Shown here: piece after piece, positions 1-5,692 of the stretch
Layout of the letters: each line of letters begins with the position of its first letter
Numbering within the stretch: the first letter of the stretch is position 1
NCBI GenBank assembly: GCA_030152805.1
Contig: JASLIG010000124.1
Location: 1-19,633 of the forward strand
Reading direction: 5' to 3'
DNA length: 19,633 nt
Origin: Solirubrobacterales bacterium
GTDB lineage: Bacteria > Actinomycetota > Thermoleophilia > Solirubrobacterales > 70-9
Translations under genes and position numbers: made by a program
The notes under the pieces: model-generated
Databases searched by the model: none
Told to the model about the DNA's origin: nothing
Seen by the model: only the letters and a program-made list of their open reading frames with translations

Positions 1-108
1 TCAGAACCGGCTGTGGGCTCTGGCTCGGGCACCGGTTCCGGCTCGGAATCCTCAGCGCCCGAAAGTCCGGAATCTCCGGCGCCCTCCGACCCGTCTACCG
101 GGTCGTAG
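1..108 (+). CDS. C-terminal tail of an unidentified protein (5' end outside window)
   Basis: Frame 1 is open from the window edge to a TAG at 106-108. It encodes 35 residues made almost entirely of Ser, Gly, Pro, Glu and Ala, with SGSG and ESPESP-like repeats. Such tails are usual for disordered linkers or the C-termini of secreted and cell-surface actinobacterial proteins. No domain is visible and no function can be given. It is convergent with the R2-like oxidase gene, leaving an 83-nt spacer. The low-complexity composition makes the coding call plausible but not certain. Confidence 0.4.
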   Translation, partial: SEPAVGSGSGTGSGSESSAPESPESPAPSDPSTGS

Positions 109-168
109 CAACTCTCGCCCCAGCGGCTGGGACAACAAAAGCCTCAGGCCAGCGCCAACCCCGCGAGC

Positions 169-182
169 CAGGGTTAGCCCTG
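169..182. terminator. Short stem-loop in the convergent spacer
   Basis: CAGGG (169-173) pairs with CCCTG (178-182) around a TTAG loop, between two genes that converge. No U-tract follows on either strand, so a terminator role is only suggested by position. Nothing else is visible in spacer 109-191. Confidence 0.2.
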
Positions 183-191
183 TCAGGTCCC

Positions 192-1118
192 CTAGCCCAA
201 GCCGATCACTTTGAGCCGGCGCATCAGGCATTTGCCGGCGAACTCGCGGGTGTCCGCCAGCGAATAGCCGAACAGTTCGTAGTTCTCGTCTTCGGGGGCC
301 CAGGGCGGCGAGAGCACTCCGTCGGCAACTGGCAACGACTCCTCCAAGGTGCGCTGGATCGCCTGCTTGTAGCGATCGTCCTCGCGGGCCTTTTCGCGCA
401 GAAAGACCGAGCCGAAGGCGACGTGGCGGTGCTCGTCGCGAGCGACGTTCTGGAAGCCCTCGACGAAGGCGGGCAGCGTCCCCTCCGTTTCGTTGTAGTC
501 CATGATGAAGTGCTGTCCGGTGAGGGCCAGCATTCCCTCAATGACCATGTGGTAGAGCGTCACCGCCTCGACCAGGGCCTCGGTGTCCTCGGGTTCAGCC
601 GAAAGACGATCGGTGCGCTTCTTCAGCATCTCGTCGAAGAGACGGCCGAAGTTGTCGTTTAGGTGCTCGGAGGTCTCCTCGAGCATCTGGGAGAGACCGT
701 CGGACTCGAGCACGCCGACCTCGCGGTAGAAGCGCTCGAAGAAGCGGACGTGGCGAGCCTCATCGGCGATCTGCGTGCAGAGGAAGATTTTCTGGTCCTC
801 GGTGGGGGCAGCACGCATGATCGGGCCGAGCTCCTCGGCGACTTTCTGCTCGCCGATGAAGAACGAGGAGAGCCCGTACATCCTTTGGAAGCGCTCTTCC
901 TCGCTGATCCGCTCGTCCCAGTCTTCGCGGTCCCTGGTGAAGTCGAGCTCCTGGGTCTGCCACTGCTGGCGCTCCCAGAGCAGGTAGAGCTCCTCATAGG
1001 TGAGCAGCTTGACGTCGGCGGTGCGGTCCGCCGCCTCCATCAGCGCCGGATCGGCGGTGGCTTGGAAGTCGGCGCGCTCGGTCCTCAACTCGGTCCCGGA
1101 TGCCTCAGTGGTTCCCAT
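192..1118 (-). CDS. R2-like di-metal oxidase (R2lox-type, ferritin-like fold)
   Basis: This 308-aa protein belongs to the class I ribonucleotide reductase R2 / R2-like ligand-binding oxidase superfamily, four-helix-bundle proteins that activate O2 at a Fe/Fe or Mn/Fe site. Predicted metal ligands are E90 (FFIGEQKV), E120 and H123 (DEARH), E194 (VIEGML), and E229 and H232 (RDEHRH). V93 is ligand E90 plus 3 and Y189 is ligand E194 minus 5. From memory, these are the relative positions of the Val-Tyr ether cross-link pair in R2lox proteins. Together with the absence of an nrdA neighbour and the length near 310 aa, this favours R2lox over a true RNR beta subunit. R2lox substrates are unknown. The ATG at 1118 has a good AGGAGG-type SD just upstream. 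It is the last gene of the minus-strand cluster, 110 nt after the UPF0173 gene. Family call is firm; subtype is moderate. Confidence 0.88.
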   Translation of the reverse strand: MGTTEASGTELRTERADFQATADPALMEAADRTADVKLLTYEELYLLWERQQWQTQELDFTRDREDWDERISEEERFQRMYGLSSFFIGEQKVAEELGPIMRAAPTEDQKIFLCTQIADEARHVRFFERFYREVGVLESDGLSQMLEETSEHLNDNFGRLFDEMLKKRTDRLSAEPEDTEALVEAVTLYHMVIEGMLALTGQHFIMDYNETEGTLPAFVEGFQNVARDEHRHVAFGSVFLREKAREDDRYKQAIQRTLEESLPVADGVLSPPWAPEDENYELFGYSLADTREFAGKCLMRRLKVIGLG

Positions 1119-1138
1119 CGCTCCTCCTCAACTCCGCG

Positions 1139-1182
1139 GGTGCAACGTTTTATCCCCTATCGCGGGGACAGCGCGTTGCACC
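1139..1182. promoter_or_regulatory. Nested inverted repeat upstream of the R2-like oxidase gene
   Basis: GGTGCAACG (1139-1147) and CGTTGCACC (1174-1182) are perfect 9-nt inverted repeats. Inside them TCCCC (1153-1157) pairs with GGGGA (1164-1168), with symmetric 5-nt internal spacers and a 6-nt loop. The element lies 21 nt upstream of the oxidase ATG and contains the AT-richest stretch of the spacer (GATAAAA on the minus strand), a plausible -10 area. It could be a dimeric repressor operator or an RNA hairpin in the leader. It does not look like an NrdR box. Confidence 0.4.
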
Positions 1183-1219
1183 GGCGCCGGTTCTGGGGTC
1201 CGAGCGAGACTAGCACCGG

Positions 1220-1237
1220 ACTGGCTGGTCAGCCAGT
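1220..1237 (-). terminator. Palindrome over the stop codon of the UPF0173 gene
   Basis: ACTGGCTG (1220-1227) and CAGCCAGT (1230-1237) form a perfect inverted repeat around GT, and the TGA stop (1231-1229) lies in it. On the minus-strand transcript a 7-bp stem with a 4-nt loop can form. There is no downstream U-run, so it may be a weak terminator or a 3'-end stabilising hairpin rather than a classical terminator. Confidence 0.3.
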
Positions 1238-1945
1238 CGCGTGGGACGCGCCTGGCTCGAGCACGACGACGGTCGCCGAAGTCTTCTCTTCGACCTCTTT
1301 CCTGAAGGCCTCCGCGTCGGCCTCGATCGCCGGGAAGGTGTCGTAGTGCATCGGGATCACGGTGCCGGCGCCGACGAACTCGGCGGCGATGGCGGCGTCG
1401 TGGCGATCCATCGTGTAGTGGCCGCCGATCGGCAGCAGCGCGACGTCGATGCCGGTTCGCTGCGCGATCAGCTTCATGTCGCTGAAGAGGCAGGTGTCGC
1501 CGGCGTGGTAAACGGTCGTGCCGCCCAGCTCGATCACCAGGCCGGCCGCCGGGCCGATCGCGATTCCGTGCTCGGCGCTGAAGGGCGACTCTTCGGAGCC
1601 GGGAACCGTGTTGGTGTGCCAGGCCGGGACGAGCCTGACGTACCCCCAGTCGAACTCCACCGTACCGCCGAAGTTGGGGTCGCTGACGTTCTCGATGCCC
1701 TGGCCTTCCAGCCACTTGGCCAGCTCGACGATCGCCACGCAGTGGGCGCCGGTCCGCTTGGCGACCGGAACGGCGTCGGCAACGTGATCGGCGTGGCCGT
1801 GGGAGAGCGCGATGTGGGTGGGCTCGACTTCCTCGCCGGTCGTGACCGCGACCGGGTTGTTCGGCTTGAGGAAGGGGTCGACCAGGACCCGGGTCCCGCC
1901 ATCGCTCAGTTCGAAGCACGACTGGCCGTGGAACTTGATCTCCAT
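1229..1945 (-). CDS. UPF0173 (YtkL-type) metal-dependent hydrolase, metallo-beta-lactamase fold
   Basis: The product is 238 aa and full length for UPF0173. It carries the metallo-beta-lactamase metal motif H49-x-H51-x-D53-H54 (SHGHADH), further ligands H110 (PAWHTN), D150 (YHAGDT) and H200, and the family's terminal MHYDTFP signature (199-205). The N-terminus MEIKFHGQSCFEL is typical. Members are cytoplasmic Zn-dependent hydrolases of unsettled substrate, related to the RNase Z/UlaG branch. The ATG at 1945 is chosen because the family begins there and an AAGGAG SD lies about 8-10 nt upstream; a longer open frame reaches into the preceding genes but has no family similarity. The start lies 2 nt after the stop of the 108-aa gene, so the two are almost certainly co-transcribed. 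Confidence 0.93.
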   Translation of the reverse strand: MEIKFHGQSCFELSDGGTRVLVDPFLKPNNPVAVTTGEEVEPTHIALSHGHADHVADAVPVAKRTGAHCVAIVELAKWLEGQGIENVSDPNFGGTVEFDWGYVRLVPAWHTNTVPGSEESPFSAEHGIAIGPAAGLVIELGGTTVYHAGDTCLFSDMKLIAQRTGIDVALLPIGGHYTMDRHDAAIAAEFVGAGTVIPMHYDTFPAIEADAEAFRKEVEEKTSATVVVLEPGASHATG

Positions 1946-1947
1946 CT

Positions 1948-2274
1948 TCAGCTCTCTCCTTCTCTTTGCTCGGTGTCGTTCAGCTCCTCGTGGAGTGCCC
2001 AGCCAACAGCAACTCCAACCATCATCCCCATTCGCGCCTCCTCGGCGAGCAGCGAGCGAACCGCGGTGACTCGCTGCTCCGGATCCGGCGTCGTCGCCGC
2101 TTTCAGCGCCTCGGCATCGTGGGACTCGCCGAACCAACCGCCCTCGGCGAGCGCCGCCGCGAGGACCTTCTGCAACTGCGGCGCGGCGCGGGTGACGATC
2201 TGCTCCGCCTCGGCGAAGCGCTCGGCGTCGATCAAGCGCTCGATCGCGGCGTTCAGTTGCTCGTCGGTGGGCAC
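1948..2274 (-). CDS. Uncharacterised 108-aa helical protein
   Basis: I do not recognise this protein. It begins with GTG (VPTDEQLNAAIERL) and is mostly amphipathic helix, with an N-terminal stretch (residues 5-45) that could form a two-helix hairpin. A conserved-looking centre (GGWFGESHDAE, 46-56) follows. A weakly hydrophobic segment near residues 82-94 (GMMVGVAVGWALH) is too short to be a confident membrane span. The end is acidic. No Cys or metal motif is present. It lies between the rhomboid-fold gene (stop at 2286) and the UPF0173 gene (start 2 nt downstream), so it is part of that transcription unit. No SD is seen before the GTG; a TAGCCT hexamer 8 nt upstream suggests a leaderless start. 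The reading frame is supported by tight packing and high-GC codon use. Confidence 0.72.
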   Translation of the reverse strand: MPTDEQLNAAIERLIDAERFAEAEQIVTRAAPQLQKVLAAALAEGGWFGESHDAEALKAATTPDPEQRVTAVRSLLAEEARMGMMVGVAVGWALHEELNDTEQREGES

Positions 2275-2282
2275 AGACCGGG

Positions 2283-2288
2283 AGGCTA
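2283..2288 (-). promoter_or_regulatory. Candidate leaderless -10 (TAGCCT) for the 108-aa gene
   Basis: On the minus strand TAGCCT ends 8 nt before the GTG at 2274, and no SD is present. Its first three bases are the TAG stop codon of the upstream rhomboid-fold gene. No clear -35 is seen. Confidence 0.3.
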
Positions 2289-3050
2289 GTGCGAATCGCG
2301 CAGGGCGGCCGCGGCAAGTCCGGCCAAACCGCCCACGGCGCCGCCGACCAGGCCGGCGAAAGGGTCGGCGGCTGAGTCGAAGATCGGCAGCGCCAGCAGC
2401 ACCGCGGTCGCGACGAGGACGCCGATCGCGTCGAAGTCGTCGTCGATCGCGTGATGCACCTCGGAGCGGCGGATCGCGAACCAGGCCGCGACGGCGCCCA
2501 GCGCCATGCCGTTGCCGCCGGCTATCACCTCGAAGTCGCCGCGGGCGTTGGCGATGCCGCTGGCGACCAGCATGCCGAGCACCCCGCAGGCGAGGAGCAG
2601 CACGGCCGTGGGCGCCGTGCCGAGGCGACGCTCGAGGCCGGTGGCGAAGATCGCCAATCCGATCGCGACGACGAAGAGGTAGCCGACGTCGACGTATGCG
2701 AACGGCGCGGTGAAGAAGCGCCACCACTGGTCCTGGAACGGCACCACGAGACCGCCGAAGCTGTCGAGGGCGTCCCCGGTCGCCTTCTGCAGGAGCAGCA
2801 GCCCGGCCGAGCCGAGGATCACGGCGATCGTCGCGTAGGGGCGGAACGCCGCCGTCCCTTCGGTCTCGCGGCGGCGCAGAGCGCGCAGCCGTTTGCGCCG
2901 GCGTGGCTTCGCCTCCAGCGCGTCGCCGCGGCGCTCCAGTTTCGGTGCTCGCTTGCGCAGTCGGGCGCCGCAGTACGGGCACTCGGTCACGTAGGGACTG
3001 ACCTCCGAGCCGCAGTTCTTGCAGATGACGCTGAGCTCAGTCTCACTCAT
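2286..3050 (-). CDS. Zinc-ribbon plus rhomboid-fold membrane protein, probably a pseudoprotease
   Basis: This 254-aa protein has an N-terminal zinc ribbon (C10-x2-C13 and C24-x2-C27), a basic linker (38-62) and then about six membrane segments (72-252). The membrane part has rhomboid hallmarks: a WR motif (WWRFFTAPF, 109-117), the loop pattern G138-L-E140-R-R-L-G144, and a small-residue motif GGNGMALG (178-185) where active rhomboids have GxSGxxxG. The catalytic Ser position is N180. The sixth-helix region (DPFAGLVGGAVGG) has no His where the dyad His is expected. It may therefore bind or sort membrane proteins rather than cleave them, but this is inference. The ATG at 3050 is preferred over an upstream GTG/ATG because MSETEL leads directly into the ribbon and TATCCT lies 9 nt upstream without an SD. 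It is the first gene of the minus-strand cluster and divergent from the aldolase. Confidence 0.82.
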   Translation of the reverse strand: MSETELSVICKNCGSEVSPYVTECPYCGARLRKRAPKLERRGDALEAKPRRRKRLRALRRRETEGTAAFRPYATIAVILGSAGLLLLQKATGDALDSFGGLVVPFQDQWWRFFTAPFAYVDVGYLFVVAIGLAIFATGLERRLGTAPTAVLLLACGVLGMLVASGIANARGDFEVIAGGNGMALGAVAAWFAIRRSEVHHAIDDDFDAIGVLVATAVLLALPIFDSAADPFAGLVGGAVGGLAGLAAAALRDSH

Positions 3051-3053
3051 GAC

Positions 3054-3065
3054 TATCCGAGGATA
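3054..3065 (-). promoter_or_regulatory. Palindromic -10 region of the zinc-ribbon/rhomboid gene
   Basis: TATCC-GA-GGATA (3054-3065) is a perfect inverted repeat with a 2-nt centre. On the minus strand it supplies TATCCT (3065-3060), 9 nt upstream of the ATG at 3050. The start has no SD, so a leaderless transcript is likely. The palindrome could also be an operator. Confidence 0.38.
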
Positions 3066-3101
3066 ACCCCCCGGTGGGGAGCCCTTGCAGCCCCGCCGCG
3101 G

Positions 3102-3145
3102 TGGCATACTGCCCTGGCACCCATTTCGAGTGGATCACTAGGAGG
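3102..3145 (+). promoter_or_regulatory. Extended -10 and Shine-Dalgarno of the aldolase gene
   Basis: TG-G-CATACT (3102-3110) resembles an extended -10. A start near 3117 would give a leader of about 35 nt that contains AGGAGG at 3140-3145, 6 nt before the GTG at 3152. The SD decides the start. TTGCAG at 3085-3090 is too close to be a good -35. Confidence 0.42.
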
Positions 3146-3151
3146 AAAAGC

Positions 3152-4072
3152 GTGGAGTTGAAGAGCCTGACCGAGCAGAAATCGCTGCTGGCCACCCTGG
3201 CCCCCGGCAAACGAGCGCGCCTGCGGCGCCTGCTCTTCGAGTTCGGGCCGGGCAACGGCACCCTGATGCTGCTGCCGATCGACCAGGGCATCGAGCACGG
3301 CCCCCGCGACTTCTTCCCCAACCCCGCTTCGAAGGACCCCGACTACCAGTTCCGACTCGCCGCCGAGGCCGGTTACTCGGCCCTCGCCTGCCAGATCGGC
3401 ATGGCCAGCAAGTACTACCCCGACTACGCCGGCCAGGTGCCGCTGATCCTCAAGGTCAACGGCAAGACCGACGTTCCCTCCTCTGCCCATGCTTTCTCCT
3501 CTTGCAACGCCAGCGTCGAGGACGCGGTGCGGCTCGGCGCCGACGCGGTCGGCTACACGCTCTACGTCGGCTCGCCGCGCCAGGACGAGGACCTGGCGCA
3601 GTTGCGCACCGTGCGCGAGGATTGCGACCGCTTCGGCATGCCGCTGATCGTTTGGTCCTACCCGCGCGGCGAAGCGATCGAGGCCAAGGGCGGCCAGAAC
3701 TCCTTCTACGCGATCGACTACGCGGCACGGATGGCGATGGAGATGGGCGCCGACGTGGTCAAGCTCAACATGCCGAAGATCGACGCGGGCAAGGACAAGG
3801 ACGCCCCCGCCCCCTACAACGAGATGCAGGTCGACGGGGCCGAGGCGATCCGCCAGTGCGTCGAATCGGCCGGGCGCTCGCTGGTCGTGCTCTCCGGTGG
3901 CTCCAAGGTCGACGACGCGACCGTGCTCAACCACACCCGCGAGATCATGGAGGCCGGCGGCTCGGGCGTGATCTTCGGGCGCAACGTCTGGCAGCGCGAG
4001 TGGAACGACGCGCTCGAGATAATCGCGTCGATCAAGGAGACGCTCTTGTCATCCGTGAGGCGTATCCCTTAG
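3152..4072 (+). CDS. fbaB: Class I fructose-bisphosphate aldolase, DhnA/FbaB family
   Basis: The 306-aa cytoplasmic enzyme reversibly cleaves fructose-1,6-bisphosphate to DHAP and glyceraldehyde-3-phosphate through a lysine Schiff base. Visible family motifs are LPIDQGIEHGP (41-51, with D44), the active-site strand GADVVKLNMPK (199-209, K204 the predicted Schiff-base lysine), WSYPRG (168-173), and the phosphate-binding ends LSGGSK (247-252) and GVIFGRN (272-278). The arrangement follows E. coli FbaB/DhnA aldolases rather than the zinc-dependent class II type. The GTG start at 3152 is set by a strong AGGAGG; an in-frame upstream extension to 3074 has no family similarity. The gene is divergent from the rhomboid-fold gene. 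DhnA relatives also include 2-amino-3,7-dideoxy-heptulosonate synthases, so substrate is assigned by similarity only. Confidence 0.92.
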   Translation: MELKSLTEQKSLLATLAPGKRARLRRLLFEFGPGNGTLMLLPIDQGIEHGPRDFFPNPASKDPDYQFRLAAEAGYSALACQIGMASKYYPDYAGQVPLILKVNGKTDVPSSAHAFSSCNASVEDAVRLGADAVGYTLYVGSPRQDEDLAQLRTVREDCDRFGMPLIVWSYPRGEAIEAKGGQNSFYAIDYAARMAMEMGADVVKLNMPKIDAGKDKDAPAPYNEMQVDGAEAIRQCVESAGRSLVVLSGGSKVDDATVLNHTREIMEAGGSGVIFGRNVWQREWNDALEIIASIKETLLSSVRRIP

Positions 4073-4093
4073 GCGCCTGCAAACCGGCGCATC

Positions 4094-4127
4094 TCGGGGT
4101 CTTCATCCCCCGACCTGCTTGGTTTTC
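4094..4127 (+). terminator. Possible weak terminator after the aldolase gene
   Basis: TCGGGG (4094-4099) pairs with CCCCGA (4108-4113) around an 8-nt loop, and a short T-tract (GGTTTT) follows about 8 nt later. It lies 21 nt after the aldolase stop and before the nuclease ATG. The delayed and short T-run makes it a weak candidate. Confidence 0.35.
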
Positions 4128-4137
4128 GGCGCCTTTC

Positions 4138-4641
4138 ATGAATAGGGGAACAATCGGGAGCTGCCTGCTGATCGCGGCGGCGGTGCTGCTCATCCTGCGA
4201 CCCTGGGAGGACGGCGTGGTCGAGGCCGGTCCAGCCGCCGCACAAGCCTTCGTCGTTCGCGTCGTCGACGGCGACACGATCGAAGCGCGCATCGGCGACC
4301 GGGTGGAGGACGTTCGTTACATCGGCGTCGACACGCCGGAGACGGTGAAGCCAGGCGCACCGGTGCAGTGCTTCGGCCCACGGGCGTCGGTATTCAACCA
4401 TCGCCTCGTCGAAGGTCACCGGGTGCGGCTCGTCTTTGGCGTCGAGCGCCGTGACGTCTACGGCCGGCTCCTTGCTTACGTCTACCTGGGGCGGCGGTTC
4501 GTCAACGCGGCGCTGGTCCGCCGGGGCCTCGCCCGCTCGCTGACGATCCCTCCGAATGACCGCTTCTCGCCGCTGCTCAGGCGCCTGGAGCTGCACGCGG
4601 CGAGGGCCGGACGCGGCCTCTGGGGCGGATGCGCCGCCTGA
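4138..4641 (+). CDS. Thermonuclease (staphylococcal nuclease-like), exported or membrane-anchored
   Basis: This 167-aa protein has an N-terminal hydrophobic segment (residues 5-20), probably a signal peptide or anchor, followed by a single SNase domain (about 37-165). Catalytic positions are intact: D44-G-D-T for Ca2+ binding, R60 and E68 around RYIGVDTPE, D65, and R110 in DVYGRLLAY. These correspond to R35, D40, E43 and R87 of staphylococcal nuclease. Two cysteines (C78, C165) in the exported part might pair. It is expected to hydrolyse DNA and RNA outside the cell, Ca2+-dependently. The ATG at 4138 gives a clean signal peptide; no convincing SD or TANNNT hexamer precedes it, so initiation is uncertain. 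It starts 65 nt after the aldolase stop, with a possible weak terminator between. Confidence 0.88.
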   Translation: MNRGTIGSCLLIAAAVLLILRPWEDGVVEAGPAAAQAFVVRVVDGDTIEARIGDRVEDVRYIGVDTPETVKPGAPVQCFGPRASVFNHRLVEGHRVRLVFGVERRDVYGRLLAYVYLGRRFVNAALVRRGLARSLTIPPNDRFSPLLRRLELHAARAGRGLWGGCAA

Positions 4642-4729
4642 TCTCTAGTGACGGATCGCACATTTCCTCCACCTGCAAGCCATTGTGCAGCTTTGCTACG
4701 GTGCCCCGCGGCCCTCGGGCCACCGACCT

Positions 4730-4969
4730 ATGCGAATGCGTCAAAGCATCTCCCAGTTCGAGACGGCCTTCGAGCAGGAGACCAGTCTCGAGCGTCGCCG
4801 GCGCGAGCAGCTGCGCCGGCGGGCGGCGAACCGCTCGCGCGCGCGGCGGATCACCCGCAGCGAGCAGGCGAGCAAGGTGCGCTTCAGCGTCCTGGCCGTC
4901 TGCCTCACGGTGACGGTCGTCGTCGTGGTCGTGTCCATGTTCGAGGCGCTCGCCTTCCTGATGGCGTAG
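4730..4969 (+). CDS. Small single-pass membrane protein of unknown function
   Basis: The 79-aa product has an acidic/polar N-terminus (SQFETAFEQETSLE), a strongly basic helix rich in Arg (residues 20-45) and one hydrophobic segment (about 51-77, ending FLMA). The basic side should stay cytoplasmic, giving an N-in topology. The helix before the membrane span has coiled-coil-like spacing. I do not recognise the family. Start choice is open: ATG 4730 is used, ATG 4736 or an upstream GTG at 4685 are possible, and none has an SD. A TACGGT hexamer at 4697-4702 could be a -10 giving a leader of about 20 nt. It precedes the HTH gene by 47 nt. Confidence 0.62.
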   Translation: MRMRQSISQFETAFEQETSLERRRREQLRRRAANRSRARRITRSEQASKVRFSVLAVCLTVTVVVVVVSMFEALAFLMA

Positions 4970-5001
4970 TGGTGGCCGTGCGTACGACCGCCCCGGTTGA
5001 A

Positions 5002-5007
5002 TAGACT
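5002..5007 (+). promoter_or_regulatory. Candidate leaderless -10 (TAGACT) of the HTH protein gene
   Basis: TAGACT ends 9 nt before the ATG at 5017 and no SD is present in the leader. No recognisable -35 lies at 16-18 nt. It matches the pattern seen at other starts in this window. Confidence 0.38.
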
Positions 5008-5016
5008 CGCGCGCCG

Positions 5017-5580
5017 ATGGCACGACGTTCCCTGAAGCCACAGCTGAACCAGATCCGCGCCTGGGTGCGCCAGGGTCGTACCGACGCCTGGATCGCCCAC
5101 CAGCTCGAAGTCAGCACCTCGGAGCTGCGCGAGTTCCGCAAACAGCATGGCTTCACGCCGGACGAGGAGGACGCCGGCTCGGGCGAGCTCGACCTCCGCG
5201 ACGAGATCGAGGCCGAGATCGAGGCCGCCACCGCTGAGGAGGCCGAGGCCGAAGAGGCTGAGGAGCCCGATGAGCCCGAGTCCGACGAGGACGAGGAGAA
5301 GGAGCGCTCCGCCGGCGACGAGGACAAACCGAAACGGCGCCGCCGCCGGGGCCGCCGGGGCGGGCGCGGGCGCCGCAAAGAGATCGAGGCGAGCTTCGAT
5401 CATGGCGAGACCGACGGCTACGGGCTCTGGCTCGATCCTTCGGTCAAGGACAATCCCATCTACGCCGAGCATTGGGCGGGCAAGCGCGAGGTGACGGTGC
5501 GGATCGACGCCGATCAGATCGTGATTCGGCGCGCCGGCGCGCCTGAGTCTCAGTCCGAGTCTGACGACGACTCAGACTGA
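5017..5580 (+). CDS. HTH protein with acidic and Arg/Gly-rich segments, unknown function
   Basis: The 187-aa protein has four visible parts. Residues 1-46 resemble a helix-turn-helix (IRAWVRQGRTDAWIAHQLEVSTSEL), the kind that reads 'cannot initiate unless pattern matches' in resolvase- and sigma-like domains. Residues 50-100 are very acidic, mostly Glu, Asp and Ala. Residues 105-121 are an Arg/Gly-rich block (RRRRRGRRGGRGRR) typical of nucleic-acid-binding tails. Residues 132-174 form a compact segment (YGLWLDPSVKDNPIYAEHW followed by a beta-like VTVRIDADQIVIRRA). It ends in a Ser/Asp tail. I do not recognise a named family. A DNA- or RNA-associated role is inferred. The stop at 5578-5580 abuts a large inverted repeat, and the last codons contain a 7-bp hairpin (5558-5578). 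Confidence 0.78.
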   Translation: MARRSLKPQLNQIRAWVRQGRTDAWIAHQLEVSTSELREFRKQHGFTPDEEDAGSGELDLRDEIEAEIEAATAEEAEAEEAEEPDEPESDEDEEKERSAGDEDKPKRRRRRGRRGGRGRRKEIEASFDHGETDGYGLWLDPSVKDNPIYAEHWAGKREVTVRIDADQIVIRRAGAPESQSESDDDSD

Positions 5581-5692
5581 GCGCCAGTCCCAGTAGGTCT
5601 TCGCTTAACTTTTTCGGTGGGGACTGGGTGGCTGGCGCCGCTTGGAATTGCCGAAAAAGTACAAGACGCTTCGACCTACTGGGACTGGCGCT
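5580..5692. repeat. 113-bp two-tier inverted repeat between convergent genes
   Basis: Outer arms 5580-5599 and 5673-5692 are perfect 20-bp inverted repeats (AGCGCCAGTCCC... and its complement). Inner arms 5608-5617 (ACTTTTTCGG) and 5651-5660 (CCGAAAAAGT) are a second perfect 10-bp pair, with a 33-nt centre. The left end touches the stop of the HTH gene and the right end includes the last codons of the glycosyltransferase. TGA occurs directly on both outer sides (5578-5580 and 5692-5694), a possible 3-bp target duplication. It may be a bidirectional terminator or a MITE-like element. Confidence 0.75.

Noticed and set aside
1139..1182. NrdR-box interpretation of the palindrome upstream of the R2-like oxidase
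   Set aside because: The known NrdR box is an AT-rich ACA/TGT-type pair; this repeat (GGTGCAACG) does not match.
1241..2713. Plus-strand open frame antisense to the UPF0173 hydrolase cluster
   Set aside because: It covers three well-supported minus-strand genes, ends in Arg-rich low-complexity sequence and has no motif.
3085..3110. TTGCAG/CATACT as a full sigma-70 promoter for the aldolase
   Set aside because: The spacer is only 14 nt. Only the extended -10 is kept.
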